From assembly GCA_051881315.1 (NCBI GenBank), contig JBJEPQ010000029.1:1-64000 (forward strand): a stretch of DNA of 64,000 nucleotides, written 5' to 3'. This DNA comes from CAG-488 sp051881315. Its GTDB lineage: Bacteria; Bacillota; Clostridia; Oscillospirales; Acutalibacteraceae. Numbering within the stretch: the stretch's first letter is position 1; each line of letters opens with the position of its first letter. The translations under genes were made by a program, and so were the position numbers. Below, in pieces: positions 53,248 to 62,272 of this stretch. A model generated the notes under the pieces. The model did no database searches. It was given only the letters and a program-made list of their open reading frames with translations, and was not told the origin of the DNA.

Positions 53248-54167
53248 TCAAAGTCTTGCGAGAGACGACTTAAACCGAGCTTTAAATTCCTGATAATTTA
53301 TTCTGCGGATTACTTTGGCATTTGCAGGAGGAATTTTATAATCAATCGAAAGCGGCTGATTGACGTCATAGATGATAACCTGTCCGTAGGCAGGCTCCTC
53401 CTTCGTGCAGCAGTAGCAGTAAGCGTCAACATAGTCCTCGACGATGTCCGGCCACAGGGCAACGCCCATTGCAACCGCATCGGGAAGGTCGACGAAACAT
53501 TCTCCGCGATGCTGAAGATTGTAGTTCAGCAGTGCGGTTGTGCACTTAACGGCAAATTCACCTGCCGCGGACGCAGTTTTAAGATAATCGAGATCCTCGC
53601 GTTGCATTGCCGCAGGACCGAGACAAAGATCGAAGCCGATAATTGTGACCGGGATTCCGCTTGTGAGCATAATTGCATAGCTGTCGGCGTCAACATAAAC
53701 GTTGAACTCTGCAACCGGAGTGCAGTTTCCTACTCCGAAGCCTGAGGTGCCCATGCTCCATATGTGCTTAACACGGCTCATTGTCTTGCGATCCTGCATT
53801 ATTGCCAGAGCAATGTTGGTCGCAGGGCCGAGGGCGATTATTTCTATCTCGTCGGGATATTTCCTGACCGTTTCCAGAATAAAGTCAACAGCATGGCGGC
53901 TTTCAGGCTTTCTGACAGGATGCACAAGATCCTGATCGCCCATTCCGTCCTTGCCGTGTACTCCGTCAGCCGTTACCAGCTCACGCATGATCGGACGGCA
54001 GGCGCCGCGATGCAGTAGAGCGTGTTCGGCTCCTCCTTTCTCACCTTGTCAACATAGCCGGAAAGCATACTCACTCCGCCGACAAGCTGATCGTTGACAT
54101 CCTCGGCAAGGAAATCTCCGTGCATATCGTTTGAATGTAAAAGCACTAATTTTTTATAGCGGCTCAT
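53248..54167 (-). pseudogene. Fused remnant of a 5'-nucleotidase and a nucleoside hydrolase, frameshifted
   Basis: The minus strand starts at 54167 with MSRYKKLVLLHSNDMHGDFL, the N-terminus of a metallophosphatase/5'-nucleotidase, and keeps it for about 54 codons to LYCIA. It then switches, out of frame, to the C-terminal two thirds of a nucleoside hydrolase (GACRPIMRELVTADGVHG onward, open to 53248), which lacks the N-terminal DxDxxxDD metal site. The seam lies near 54000-54012 within GC-rich microhomology. A deletion joining two neighbouring nucleotide-salvage genes explains it. Neither activity should remain. Confidence 0.75.
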
Positions 54168-54193
54168 TGAAATTCTCCTTTTTTAAAATTCTT

Positions 54194-54466
54194 TCATTTG
54201 GGATATTTTTTTGAAGAGTAAGGATTTTTATTTTCCTTGACCGGATCGGGTTCATCACCGCAGTCCCTTGCCCAGCCGATAAAAAGCATCCACAGTATCA
54301 AGCCTGCCAGCCACAGTCCAAGGGCAAGAAATGTCCACCACAGCGAAATTCCAAGCCAAAAATGCAAGCCGAGAAGAACGGCCGCAATAACGGCTCCCTC
54401 CGGATTTAAAAGCATATTGAACAACAGGCAGAGGAAAAAGCTTCCGCTCCGTTTGGTTCTTAGCAT
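54194..54466 (-). CDS. Small membrane protein, hypothetical
   Basis: This 90-residue protein has two or three hydrophobic segments (FFLCLLFNMLLNPEGAVIAA, WWTFLALGLWLAGLILWMLF) and a polar tail with DEPDPVKENKNPY. GGGGGA precedes the ATG. It appears intact and stands 26 bp before the 5'-nucleotidase remnant on the same strand. No function known to me. Confidence 0.65.
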   Translation of the reverse strand: MLRTKRSGSFFLCLLFNMLLNPEGAVIAAVLLGLHFWLGISLWWTFLALGLWLAGLILWMLFIGWARDCGDEPDPVKENKNPYSSKKYPK

Positions 54467-54593
54467 ACGGCATCCCCCTTAACTGATACGGTTCGCCTAT
54501 TTTACTTTTACATTATAATTGATTTGCTTTGAGCTTTCCCCCTACTTTGGTACAGTTTGAAAAACTTTCCCCCAAAAAAATCCGCACAAAAAT

Positions 54594-54630
54594 GCACCCT
54601 GAAAGCGTTGACTTTTAGAGTGCGTTTTTT
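54594..54630. terminator. Terminator-like hairpin, T-rich on both strands
   Basis: Arms GCACCCTGAAAG and CTTTTAGAGTGC pair with two imperfect positions and have T runs on both strands. It stands directly at the end of the minus-strand YbjQ-like fragment. Confidence 0.6.
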
Positions 54631-54715
54631 ATTTAAACTTTACTGCCGTGCCGTAAGCAATTACCTCGGCGGCTCCCTGCGAATAGATTTTTTCAAATCT
54701 TTTCGATGGTTTTTT
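54629..54715 (-). pseudogene. C-terminal fragment of a YbjQ/DUF74-like protein
   Basis: A minus-strand frame of about 28 codons ends in KIYSQGAAEVIAYGTAVKFK, which resembles the end of YbjQ (heavy-metal-binding DUF74) proteins, normally about 105 residues. Nothing of the rest is present, and an in-frame TAG lies just upstream at 54716-54718. Confidence 0.4.
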
Positions 54716-54852
54716 CTATATTATAACACCGAAAAATCAGCAATACAACAGAATTATTCCTGACGGATTTTTTGAAAATTTCCGTATTTCTATTGACTAA
54801 ACTATTTTATTTGATACAATTATATAAGAATACTTTTGATATGAGGATTTTT

Positions 54853-55302
54853 ATGAAAGATTATATCATCAGAGAAACAGAAGATTTCCTGTCGCTTTCA
54901 ACGCTTTTTCACGAGAGCGGAATGGGCGTTACAATTGAAGAAAGAATGCCCGACAGAATAATCAAAATGTGGCGAATGGATGACGCTCGGACAGGCAAGC
55001 TCATTGCGGCGGTAACATTTGAAATCCGTGACGGTGCATATTCCCTGGGAGATATTGCCGTGCGCAACGGTGTGCAATCCAAGGGCTACGGTAAAATTAT
55101 GCAGTCCGTTGTTTTTGAGGAGGCAAAAAAGCTCGGAGTGAAAGAAATCTGGGCTTGCGCCAAAGAACCCGAATATTATATCCATTGCGGATGGAAGAAA
55201 ATGAACTGGGAGGACTCCCCGAATATTGCGGTTTACTGTTCCTCATGCAGTAAGCGCGGAGCGTCCTGTCACCCTGAGCTGATGAAATATTCATTAGAGT
55301 AA
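54853..55302 (+). CDS. GNAT-family N-acetyltransferase
   Basis: This 149-residue protein has the GNAT fold pattern: a substrate-side N-terminal part, the strand YSLGDIAVRNGVQSKGYGKI with the acetyl-CoA pyrophosphate loop (QSKGYG), then KKLGVKEIWACAKE and a C-terminal Cys-rich end (YCSSCSKRGASCHPE). The start at 54853 is chosen for the GAGGA site; upstream in-frame ATGs have none. A terminator follows. The substrate is not predictable. Confidence 0.85.
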   Translation: MKDYIIRETEDFLSLSTLFHESGMGVTIEERMPDRIIKMWRMDDARTGKLIAAVTFEIRDGAYSLGDIAVRNGVQSKGYGKIMQSVVFEEAKKLGVKEIWACAKEPEYYIHCGWKKMNWEDSPNIAVYCSSCSKRGASCHPELMKYSLE

Positions 55303-55317
55303 AAATCTCTTGAACTT

Positions 55318-55366
55318 AACACAGTAGAGAAAAACAGTTATTATCCGTGTTTTTCTTTACTGTGTT
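55318..55366 (+). terminator. Rho-independent terminator behind the acetyltransferase
   Basis: AACACAGTAGAGAAAAACA pairs with TGTTTTTCTTTACTGTGTT over about 18 bp with one mismatch and runs into further T's. Confidence 0.8.
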
Positions 55367-55397
55367 TTTTCGTTGCATATATGCTTGATAAATCCTT

Positions 55398-55688
55398 TCA
55401 GAATTTATATTTATTCAGATCAACCCGATGGTTTTCGACCTCAATACCCTCTTTTTCAAGACGTTCCTTCTGTTTTTCAATTCCGCCGAAAGCGTAATGC
55501 TCGGAAAGCCTGCCCTTTGAGTCAACCGCCTTGTAGCAGGGAATTTCCTCTCCGTTCGGATTGCTGTGCAGAATATTTCCGACGGCTCTTGCGGCTCTCG
55601 GATTTCCTGCCGCTTCGGCGATCTGACCGTAGGTCACGACCTTTCCTTTCGGAACGGTTTTCAAAAAACCGTAGACTTTTTCTTTCAC
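55398..55688 (-). CDS. MGMT-type methyltransferase / alkyltransferase-like protein
   Basis: This 96-residue protein corresponds to the C-terminal DNA-binding domain of O6-alkylguanine transferases (VPKGKVVTYGQIAEAAGNP, ARAVGNILHSNPNGEEIPCY). The active-site region reads PCYKAV, close to the classical PCHRV, so the acceptor Cys is kept while His is changed to Tyr. Stand-alone short forms often serve in DNA damage recognition. The start is a GTG with AAGGA upstream. The Cys suggests it can still accept alkyl groups. Confidence 0.85.
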   Translation of the reverse strand: MKEKVYGFLKTVPKGKVVTYGQIAEAAGNPRAARAVGNILHSNPNGEEIPCYKAVDSKGRLSEHYAFGGIEKQKERLEKEGIEVENHRVDLNKYKF

Positions 55689-55724
55689 GGAAATCCTTCC
55701 TTTTTGCTGTTTTATCTTCTTAGT

Positions 55725-55753
55725 GGGCTGACTAAGTGCGACAGCCCTTTTTT
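55725..55753 (+). terminator. Terminator-like hairpin
   Basis: GGGCTG (55725-55730) and CAGCCC (55742-55747) enclose an 11-nt loop and run into six T's on the + strand. No + strand gene ends here; it lies between two minus-strand genes, so its role is unclear. Confidence 0.45.
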
Positions 55754-55769
55754 CTCTTAAAAAAATGAG

Positions 55770-56774
55770 CTAAATATCAAATCCTGCCGTTTTCAGTGAA
55801 TTTGCGACCTGAACATCGGGACGCAGATAATTTTGATAGTAGTTATGATTATTCACTTTCATCTGATATGCAAGGTCGGGATCGCCGAACAGCTTTTCAA
55901 CGTGAGCCATACACCCGTCAACGCTGTCAAAATCGAAATAATTTTTGCCGATTTCAAAATCTCCCGTGACCTCGTAATTAAATTTTTCGTTGATAATCGC
56001 ACGGGAAGCGGCGACATATTCGCCCGTTTTCCAGCCGATCGAGCCGTGAAGTCCCGTACTGCCGATGCAAATATCCGAGCCTTTCATCGTTTCAAGGTAA
56101 TCGTTTCTTCGGGTGAGGGAGCTCGGGAGAATCAGTTCGGGACAAATTTTTTTCGCATAGTCGCCGTCATATATTCCCGTCAGACAATGCTCCCCGTATT
56201 CACGGCGCAGAGCCATGCAAAGCTCAATACGCATTGTGTTTACCGCATCGAGGTTTTTCTCCGTGGTCTGATCGGCTGTCCAAAGCCTTGTCATAAAAAG
56301 AATTTTCTGATCCTTTTTCCTGTTCGGCTCACATTCAAAGCGGTCGTATGTGAAATATGACAGGGGCTTTCGTCCTCTGAGCAGATTTACCGCAGTCATA
56401 ATGTTTTTTCTGCGGTTAAAATAGCTGTTTTCCTTGCAGGTGACAAGATAATTAAAGCCCCATTTTTGAATTTTTTCTTTGCTGTCGGGGAAAAACTTTT
56501 CGTTCAGGCTGTCGGAAAAACTGCGCTTGAAGTAACAGTCACAGCCTTTAAGGTACTCGTTCACCGTTTCGGGACGCTTGAAATTGTAGCCGTCACTCAT
56601 ATCGTATGCCAGAGTTTTGCCGCCGAGCCGTACTTCCGTTATTCCGTCCGAGGGCAGCTCTCCGCCGCTGATGCTGAGCCTGATTTTTCCCTGAGCTTCG
56701 AGCAAAACAAAGCCTGTCACAACGCTGCAAAGATGCGGCGTTGCGGCAGGTATTTTAATTTCGGCGGTCATCAT
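55770..56774 (-). CDS. Glycosyltransferase-like protein
   Basis: This 334-residue protein has a C-terminal half like the sugar-nucleotide domain of family 1/CgeB-type glycosyltransferases: GSDICIGSTGLHGSIGWKTG, EYVAASRAIINE, then FEIGKNYFDFDSVDGCMAHV and YYQNYLRPD. The N-terminal half is not recognised. The start at 56774 follows GGAGGTG. It lies 19 bp behind metH on the same strand, but a functional tie to methionine is not evident. Substrate unknown, probably a surface glycan. Confidence 0.65.
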   Translation of the reverse strand: MMTAEIKIPAATPHLCSVVTGFVLLEAQGKIRLSISGGELPSDGITEVRLGGKTLAYDMSDGYNFKRPETVNEYLKGCDCYFKRSFSDSLNEKFFPDSKEKIQKWGFNYLVTCKENSYFNRRKNIMTAVNLLRGRKPLSYFTYDRFECEPNRKKDQKILFMTRLWTADQTTEKNLDAVNTMRIELCMALRREYGEHCLTGIYDGDYAKKICPELILPSSLTRRNDYLETMKGSDICIGSTGLHGSIGWKTGEYVAASRAIINEKFNYEVTGDFEIGKNYFDFDSVDGCMAHVEKLFGDPDLAYQMKVNNHNYYQNYLRPDVQVANSLKTAGFDI

Positions 56775-56793
56775 ACGGCGCACCTCCGTTAAT

Positions 56794-59166
56794 TCAGCCT
56801 AAAACCGTCTCGGCATAGCGTACGGTTTCCATTGCGTCGGCACAGTATTTGTCAGCGCCGATCTTGTCGGCATATTCCTGAGTCAGCACAGCGCCGCCGA
56901 CAACGGTTTTGCACCAAGGAGCCTTTTCCTTAACGAGCTTAATCGTTTCTTCCATTGACGGAACGGTAGTCGTCATAAGTGCGCTGAGACCGACAAGCGG
57001 AGCTTTAGTTTCGGTCACGGCGGCAAGTACGTCTTCGGGCGGCACATTTTTGCCGAGGTCGATAACGTTGAAGCCGTAGTTTTCCAAAAGGAGCTTGACA
57101 ATGTTCTTGCCGATATCGTGTATGTCGCCGTAAACCGTGGCAAGGACAACGGTACCTTTTTTTACGCTTTCTCCATCGGCGGACATATGAGCCTTGATGA
57201 CCTCAAACGAGAATTTCGCCGCTTCTGCGCTCATCAGAAGCTGAGGCAGGAAAAGCGTTTTGTTTTCAAATTTTCTGCCAACCTCGTCAAGTGCAGGGAT
57301 AACGTGCAGGTTCACTATATCAAGCGGAGCGTTGTCGGAAAGCATAGCCTCGGTGATCTCCGCCGCTTTCTCTTTCAAGCCCTTTTCAATCGCATCAATA
57401 AGGGTTTGCTTGTTTTCGGTTTTTACGGTCGGCTGAGAATCCTGCTGTGAGGCAAAGGTGATAAAATCCATACAGTTATCGTCAAGCCCTTTTATAACGT
57501 TGAAGCTGTAATATGATTCCATCATTCTCTCGGAATACGGATTCATAATTGCGGCAGAAAGTCCGTTCTCCATTGCGGCGGTGAAAAATGCCGCATTGAC
57601 AAGCTCTCTCGACGGCAGACCGAACGAAACATTGGAAACACCGAGCGAGGTGTTACAGCCAAGCTCCCGGGTTATGCGTCTGACCGTTTCAAGCGTTGTG
57701 ACGGCGGACATTTTGTCTGCGCTGACCGTCATTGCAAGCGGATCAAAGATAATATCCTTTTTATCTACGCCGTATTCTGCGGCAGTCGCAAGGATTTTCT
57801 TTGCGATATCCATTCTGCCCTGAACGGTTTCGGGTATGCCTTTTTCGTCAAGGGTAAGAGCAACCGTAAATCCGCCGTATTTTTTCATCAGAGGGAAAAC
57901 GGCTTCCATACTCTCCTTTTTGCCGTTGACGGAGTTTATCATCGCCTTGCCGTTGTAACGGCGGAGTGCGCTCTCCATAGCAACGGGATCTGAGGAATCT
58001 ATCTGTAAAGGCAGATCGGTCACGCATTGAAGCTCACAGACCGAATCGGTCAGCATTTTTGCCTCGTCAATTCCGGGCAGACCTACATTTACGTCAAGGA
58101 TGTGAACACCCTTTGCCTGCTGGTTGACAGCCTCCTGCAAAATATAACCGATATCATTCTCGACCAAAGCCTGCTTAAAACGCTTTTTACCCGTAGGATT
58201 GATGCGTTCGCCGATAAGCACAGGCTTCTGACCGAAGAAAACCGCCTTGTTGTATGATGTAACAACCGAATAGCTTTTCTTTTCGATTGCTTTCGGTTGG
58301 AGATTTTTAGTCAGCTCTTTCAATTTGCCGATGTATTCGGGAGTTGTGCCGCAGCAGCCGCCGATTATTCTGACGCCTTTCTTGACGGAGAGAAGCACCT
58401 CCTGCGAGAAATCATCTGCACCGACGTCGAAATAGGTCACGTTGCCGTCGCTTTTCGGCAGACCTGCGTTCGGCTTGAAGATAACGGGGACAGAGCAGTA
58501 TTTCAAAAGCTCGTCCATAACTCCCTGAAGCTGTTTCGGACCGAGGGAGCAGTTTGCGCCGATCGCATCAACGCCCATTCCCTCCAGCATCGCCGTCATA
58601 CACGCAGGATCTGCGCCCGTCATAAGACGGCCGTTTTCGCCGTAAGCGTTGGTGACAAAGATCGGCAGATCGCTGTTTTCCTTTGCGGCAAGAACGGCGG
58701 CCTTTGTCTCGTAGCTGTCGTTCATCGTTTCAATCGTGATGAGATCGGCTCCGTATTTCACGCCGAGCCTGACCGTTTCGGCAAAGATCTCAACCGCTTT
58801 TTCAAAGTCGAGATCGCCGAGGGGCTTCAGAAGCTTTCCCGTCGGGCCGATATCAAGCGAAATATACTTTTCCTGGTTTCCCGACGAGGTCTTTCTCGCC
58901 TCATCGACATTGTTTACAGCACAGCGAATAATTTCGTCCAGCTCGTCACGGTCAAATTTCAGAATATTTGCGCCGAACGTGTTTGTGCAGACAACGTTGC
59001 TTCCGCTGTTGTAATAATTGCGGTGTATCTCCGTGACGGTTTCGGGATGGGTAACGTTCCAGCGTTCGGGCAGTTCGCCCGACGGAAGTCCGCTCTTTTG
59101 CAGGAGAGTTCCCAGTCCTCCGTCAAGGATAACAATATTATTTTTTATAAATTCACGAATGTTCAT
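56794..59166 (-). CDS. metH: Cobalamin-dependent methionine synthase (without reactivation domain)
   Basis: This 790-residue protein has a homocysteine-binding domain (about 1-290, with LDGGLGTLL, the GANCS zinc Cys and the GGCCGTTPEYI zinc Cys pair), a pterin/methyltetrahydrofolate domain (about 310-570, GERINPTGKKRFKQAL), a cap helix domain (about 590-670) and a B12-binding domain with DIHDIGKNIV (the DxHxxG cobalt ligand). It transfers methyl from methyltetrahydrofolate to homocysteine. The AdoMet reactivation domain of the long MetH is absent but is encoded by the gene directly upstream, which overlaps by an ATGA. It is full length for the short Firmicutes type. Confidence 0.95.
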   Translation of the reverse strand: MNIREFIKNNIVILDGGLGTLLQKSGLPSGELPERWNVTHPETVTEIHRNYYNSGSNVVCTNTFGANILKFDRDELDEIIRCAVNNVDEARKTSSGNQEKYISLDIGPTGKLLKPLGDLDFEKAVEIFAETVRLGVKYGADLITIETMNDSYETKAAVLAAKENSDLPIFVTNAYGENGRLMTGADPACMTAMLEGMGVDAIGANCSLGPKQLQGVMDELLKYCSVPVIFKPNAGLPKSDGNVTYFDVGADDFSQEVLLSVKKGVRIIGGCCGTTPEYIGKLKELTKNLQPKAIEKKSYSVVTSYNKAVFFGQKPVLIGERINPTGKKRFKQALVENDIGYILQEAVNQQAKGVHILDVNVGLPGIDEAKMLTDSVCELQCVTDLPLQIDSSDPVAMESALRRYNGKAMINSVNGKKESMEAVFPLMKKYGGFTVALTLDEKGIPETVQGRMDIAKKILATAAEYGVDKKDIIFDPLAMTVSADKMSAVTTLETVRRITRELGCNTSLGVSNVSFGLPSRELVNAAFFTAAMENGLSAAIMNPYSERMMESYYSFNVIKGLDDNCMDFITFASQQDSQPTVKTENKQTLIDAIEKGLKEKAAEITEAMLSDNAPLDIVNLHVIPALDEVGRKFENKTLFLPQLLMSAEAAKFSFEVIKAHMSADGESVKKGTVVLATVYGDIHDIGKNIVKLLLENYGFNVIDLGKNVPPEDVLAAVTETKAPLVGLSALMTTTVPSMEETIKLVKEKAPWCKTVVGGAVLTQEYADKIGADKYCADAMETVRYAETVLG

Positions 59167-59780
59167 CGGGACACTTCCTGTCGTTTGGTTATTCCTGCAA
59201 ATGCAGTTACGGATTTTGACGGAGACATCAAAAGGGAGTCTCCGAGGGTTACGCCTATCCTTTTAGGACAGTCGAGGAGGGCAAATATCATTTTCTGAGT
59301 TTCAAGCGGCAGATCGCCGTAGCCGGGACTGAATCTCGGCTTGAGCATTTCTCCGCCTGCGCCGAGTTTTTCGTTGACACTTTCACAGAAATCGTCGCAG
59401 AGTTCTTCAACTCTTTCCGCTCCGATCGCCTGATAGCAGAAAGCCTTGGCAGGGGAAAGACGTGAATACTTGGCGATAAGGCGGTCGATCTCAACGCCGA
59501 TCGTTGCGGCGAAAATCACGGTTTCTTTACAGCCGCTCAGATTTTTTGCAAGGTCATTGCTTTCAATCTCACCGAAGGGCAGTATTATTTTATTTCCGTC
59601 AATCTCAACGGGCAGGGTGACATGACAGACTTTATAGCTCAGCCTGCCCCGAAGCTCGTCCAGACATTCGCTTATAAGCGGACGAAGCTCATCTTCACCG
59701 CCCCGTGAGGACATATATCTCAGAATTTCACGCTCGTTAATCGGCGGTTCTTCAAAAAATGCGGTCTGTACCGTTTCCAT
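59163..59780 (-). CDS. Stand-alone methionine synthase reactivation-domain protein
   Basis: This 205-residue protein ends in RFSPGYGDLPLETQKMIF, LDCPKRIGVTLGDSLLMSPS and KSVTAFAGI, matching the AdoMet-binding activation domain (Met_synt_B12) at the C-terminus of long MetH. It would help to remethylate oxidised cobalamin on the MetH encoded next. It lies 4 bp behind metF and overlaps metH, so all three form an operon. Confidence 0.9.
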   Translation of the reverse strand: METVQTAFFEEPPINEREILRYMSSRGGEDELRPLISECLDELRGRLSYKVCHVTLPVEIDGNKIILPFGEIESNDLAKNLSGCKETVIFAATIGVEIDRLIAKYSRLSPAKAFCYQAIGAERVEELCDDFCESVNEKLGAGGEMLKPRFSPGYGDLPLETQKMIFALLDCPKRIGVTLGDSLLMSPSKSVTAFAGITKRQEVSR

Positions 59781-59784
59781 TCTA

Positions 59785-60663
59785 TCACTTACCTAAAATA
59801 TCGGAAAGATTTGCCTGAATTTTCTGTGCGACGTCGGGCTTGTTCATCGAATAAACGTGGATGTTCGTCAAGCCGTTCGCATAAAGATCAATGATCTGAT
59901 CGGTCGCATAGGCAATGCCTGCCTGCTTCATTGCGAGCGGATCTGAGCCGAATTTGTCAACAAGGCTCTTGAATCTCTGCGGCATAAACGAGCCGGAAAG
60001 CTTGATTGCCCTGTCAACCTGATTTGCGTTGGTAATCGGCATAATACCTGCAACGATCGGCACGGTGATGCCTGCTTCACGGATCTTGTAAAGGAAGTTG
60101 TATAGCAGGTTGTTGTCAAAAAACATCTGAGTTGTAAGGAACTCACAGCCTGCGTCAACCTTTTCCTTGAGGTGCTTGATATCCTCTTTCTGATTTGAGC
60201 TTTCAGGGTGAATTTCGGGATAGCACGCTCCGCCGATGCAAAAATCGTATCCGCTTTCCTTGATCTCACGGATGAGATCGACGGCATAGCGGTAGCTCCA
60301 ATCGCTCCTGTCGTCATTCTCCATATCGGCAGGGATATCGCCTCTCAGGGCAAGAATGTTGTTGATTCCCCTTGCGTTCATTTCTTCAATGCGCTCCCGA
60401 ACAGTCTCTCTCGACGAGGAAACGCAGGTCAGGTGGGCAAGAGTGGGAACGCCGAAATCCTTCATAAGGTTTTCGGCAATGTCAAGCGTATATTTGCTTG
60501 TTCCGCCGCCTGCGCCGTAGGTGATACTCATATAGGAGGGCTTGAGCTTTGCGATCTCCTGAGTTGCACGGCTGACATTTTCAAAAGAGGTGTCGGTCTT
60601 GGGAGGGAAAACCTCAAAAGACATGGACATTTTTCCGTTGTTGAGTATATCAATAATTTTCAT
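59785..60663 (-). CDS. metF: 5,10-methylenetetrahydrofolate reductase
   Basis: This 292-residue TIM-barrel flavoprotein has the MetF landmarks MSFEVFPPKTD, SYMSITYGAGGGTSKYTL, LAHLTCVSSSRE, NNILALRGDIP and FLTTQMFFDN. It makes methyltetrahydrofolate for the metH product. The ATG at 60663 has GGGAGC about 8 nt upstream; the longer form from 60687 has no ribosome site. No SAM riboswitch or T-box is recognisable, because the upstream gene ends close by. Confidence 0.95.
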   Translation of the reverse strand: MKIIDILNNGKMSMSFEVFPPKTDTSFENVSRATQEIAKLKPSYMSITYGAGGGTSKYTLDIAENLMKDFGVPTLAHLTCVSSSRETVRERIEEMNARGINNILALRGDIPADMENDDRSDWSYRYAVDLIREIKESGYDFCIGGACYPEIHPESSNQKEDIKHLKEKVDAGCEFLTTQMFFDNNLLYNFLYKIREAGITVPIVAGIMPITNANQVDRAIKLSGSFMPQRFKSLVDKFGSDPLAMKQAGIAYATDQIIDLYANGLTNIHVYSMNKPDVAQKIQANLSDILGK

Positions 60664-60688
60664 ATAGTTTGCTCCCTTCGGGGTCATG

Positions 60689-62140
60689 TTATTCTTTTTC
60701 TTTCACGCTGTTAAGCCCGTAGTGCATGGAGAAAGTGATGTTTCGCCAATGCTCGGGATCCTCGGAGATATCCGAGCTGTCCATGGACGGAGCGTGCTTG
60801 TCTGTTGTGTAATATTTTTCAAGCTCAAGGTCAAAGTTGCCGAGCTGTTTCTGCTCCTCTATATAAGCCTCACGGCTTACGGTGCTTTCGTGCAGTTTTT
60901 TCATATCCTGAGCCGTGTGTGTGTAGGACATCATACTCCATACCGACCAGAAAACGACCGAAATGAGTATGAGCTTTCTTGTCAGATTTTCACTGAGCAT
61001 AATGCGGTAAACGAGTATGCCGACTGCGGTCATGGCGTAGACATATATGCCGAACCACGCTCTTGTCGGAAACTGGGGTGAGGCGATCATAACTGCCGCC
61101 GCACCGAAAGCGCCGAGCATGGAGATTAAAGCAACTCCTGTTTTCGAGTTTCCGTTTTCACGGTCATAAGCATAGAGAATCACGGCACAGACCGCAAACG
61201 CTCCGACGAAAACCGAGAGCGAAAGAACCATATTGCCGGGAATATTGGTAAGTCTCGAAAGAACGGAATTTCCGACTTCCTCGCCGATTCCTATGCGGCG
61301 TGAATTGCCGGGAGCCGCCACCATGAAGAAAAATCCGCACAGCGCACCGACAAGTCCCGTGACCGACCAGAACGGAATTTTTCTGCCGTGACATCGGCAA
61401 TATATCATAAACAGAACAACAACTCCGATGAATGCGGCGCTTGTGTTTTCGTTCGTTGCTCCTGCCGCCGCACAGAGAAGCGTCATTACAACAGCCTTGA
61501 GCCACGGAATTTTGTCCTCCCTGCCGTCCGCATACAGCCTGAACGGGAGAAGAACGGCAAGCCGAAAGACCGAGCTCCACAGGTAGTTGATACTGCCCGT
61601 GAGCCATAGGGAGGTCTTGCCGAAATCGGGCAGAAACGTCCATGCCGCAAGGCATATCAGGACGAAAAGGACTGCTCTGTCCTCTTTTTCATTGCCCTTG
61701 CAATGCTTGTAGATAAGCAGCATCAGCGCAACGTAAGCCGCCGAGTTGAGCACGTTGAAAACAGCCTTCGGATACATCAGAACAAGCTGAACGATCGAAT
61801 GAATAACGATCCTGCCGTTCATAACATTGTAGTGTGCTTTCATCGACTCAACGATATCGGAGACGCTTTCAACCTTTTGATCCTTGATAGACAGAAGAAT
61901 AAAGTCGCCTATGCCGTCCTCGGAGAAAATGTTGAAATAAATATAGTCGTCGTTGAGATAGGGGGTGCAGTAGTTCAGAAAAAGCATAAGGGCAAAAAGA
62001 ACAACGCAAACCGCCGCAATAACGGCAAGGTTGAGCTTGCGCCGTGAAGAAAATTCGCTGTCTGCACGGCAAAGGGTATTATATGCCCTGTCGGCAAAAG
62101 CTCTGCGCTTATTTTTCGCTTTTTCGCAAAAGTCTTCCAT
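60689..62140 (-). CDS. Polytopic membrane protein of DUF6056 type
   Basis: This 483-residue protein has about eleven hydrophobic segments and, near the N-terminus, YCTPYLNDDYIYFNIF, the acidic motif behind the first helix that is typical of DUF6056 and other GT-C-like glycosyltransferases. The start at 62140 follows GGAGGTG, and further upstream in-frame ATGs are less well placed. It is probably involved in surface glycan or lipid-linked sugar transfer, by analogy only. The 132 nt before it, shared with the divergent ZIP gene, hold nothing clear. Confidence 0.72.
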   Translation of the reverse strand: MEDFCEKAKNKRRAFADRAYNTLCRADSEFSSRRKLNLAVIAAVCVVLFALMLFLNYCTPYLNDDYIYFNIFSEDGIGDFILLSIKDQKVESVSDIVESMKAHYNVMNGRIVIHSIVQLVLMYPKAVFNVLNSAAYVALMLLIYKHCKGNEKEDRAVLFVLICLAAWTFLPDFGKTSLWLTGSINYLWSSVFRLAVLLPFRLYADGREDKIPWLKAVVMTLLCAAAGATNENTSAAFIGVVVLFMIYCRCHGRKIPFWSVTGLVGALCGFFFMVAAPGNSRRIGIGEEVGNSVLSRLTNIPGNMVLSLSVFVGAFAVCAVILYAYDRENGNSKTGVALISMLGAFGAAAVMIASPQFPTRAWFGIYVYAMTAVGILVYRIMLSENLTRKLILISVVFWSVWSMMSYTHTAQDMKKLHESTVSREAYIEEQKQLGNFDLELEKYYTTDKHAPSMDSSDISEDPEHWRNITFSMHYGLNSVKEKE

Positions 62141-62272
62141 CTCGGCACCTCCGTTCATATTGATTAGATTATTATAATACACGAAGTCAAAAAATACAAC
62201 CTTATTGACGAACATTTATTTGACGGCGGAATATTTCTGATATTAGGAATATTTTTTGAAATCGGTGATTTA

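Noticed and set aside
58297..59298. Plus-strand frame of 333 codons
   Set aside because: It is antisense to metH, which is unmistakable; long shadows are expected in this GC-richer part.
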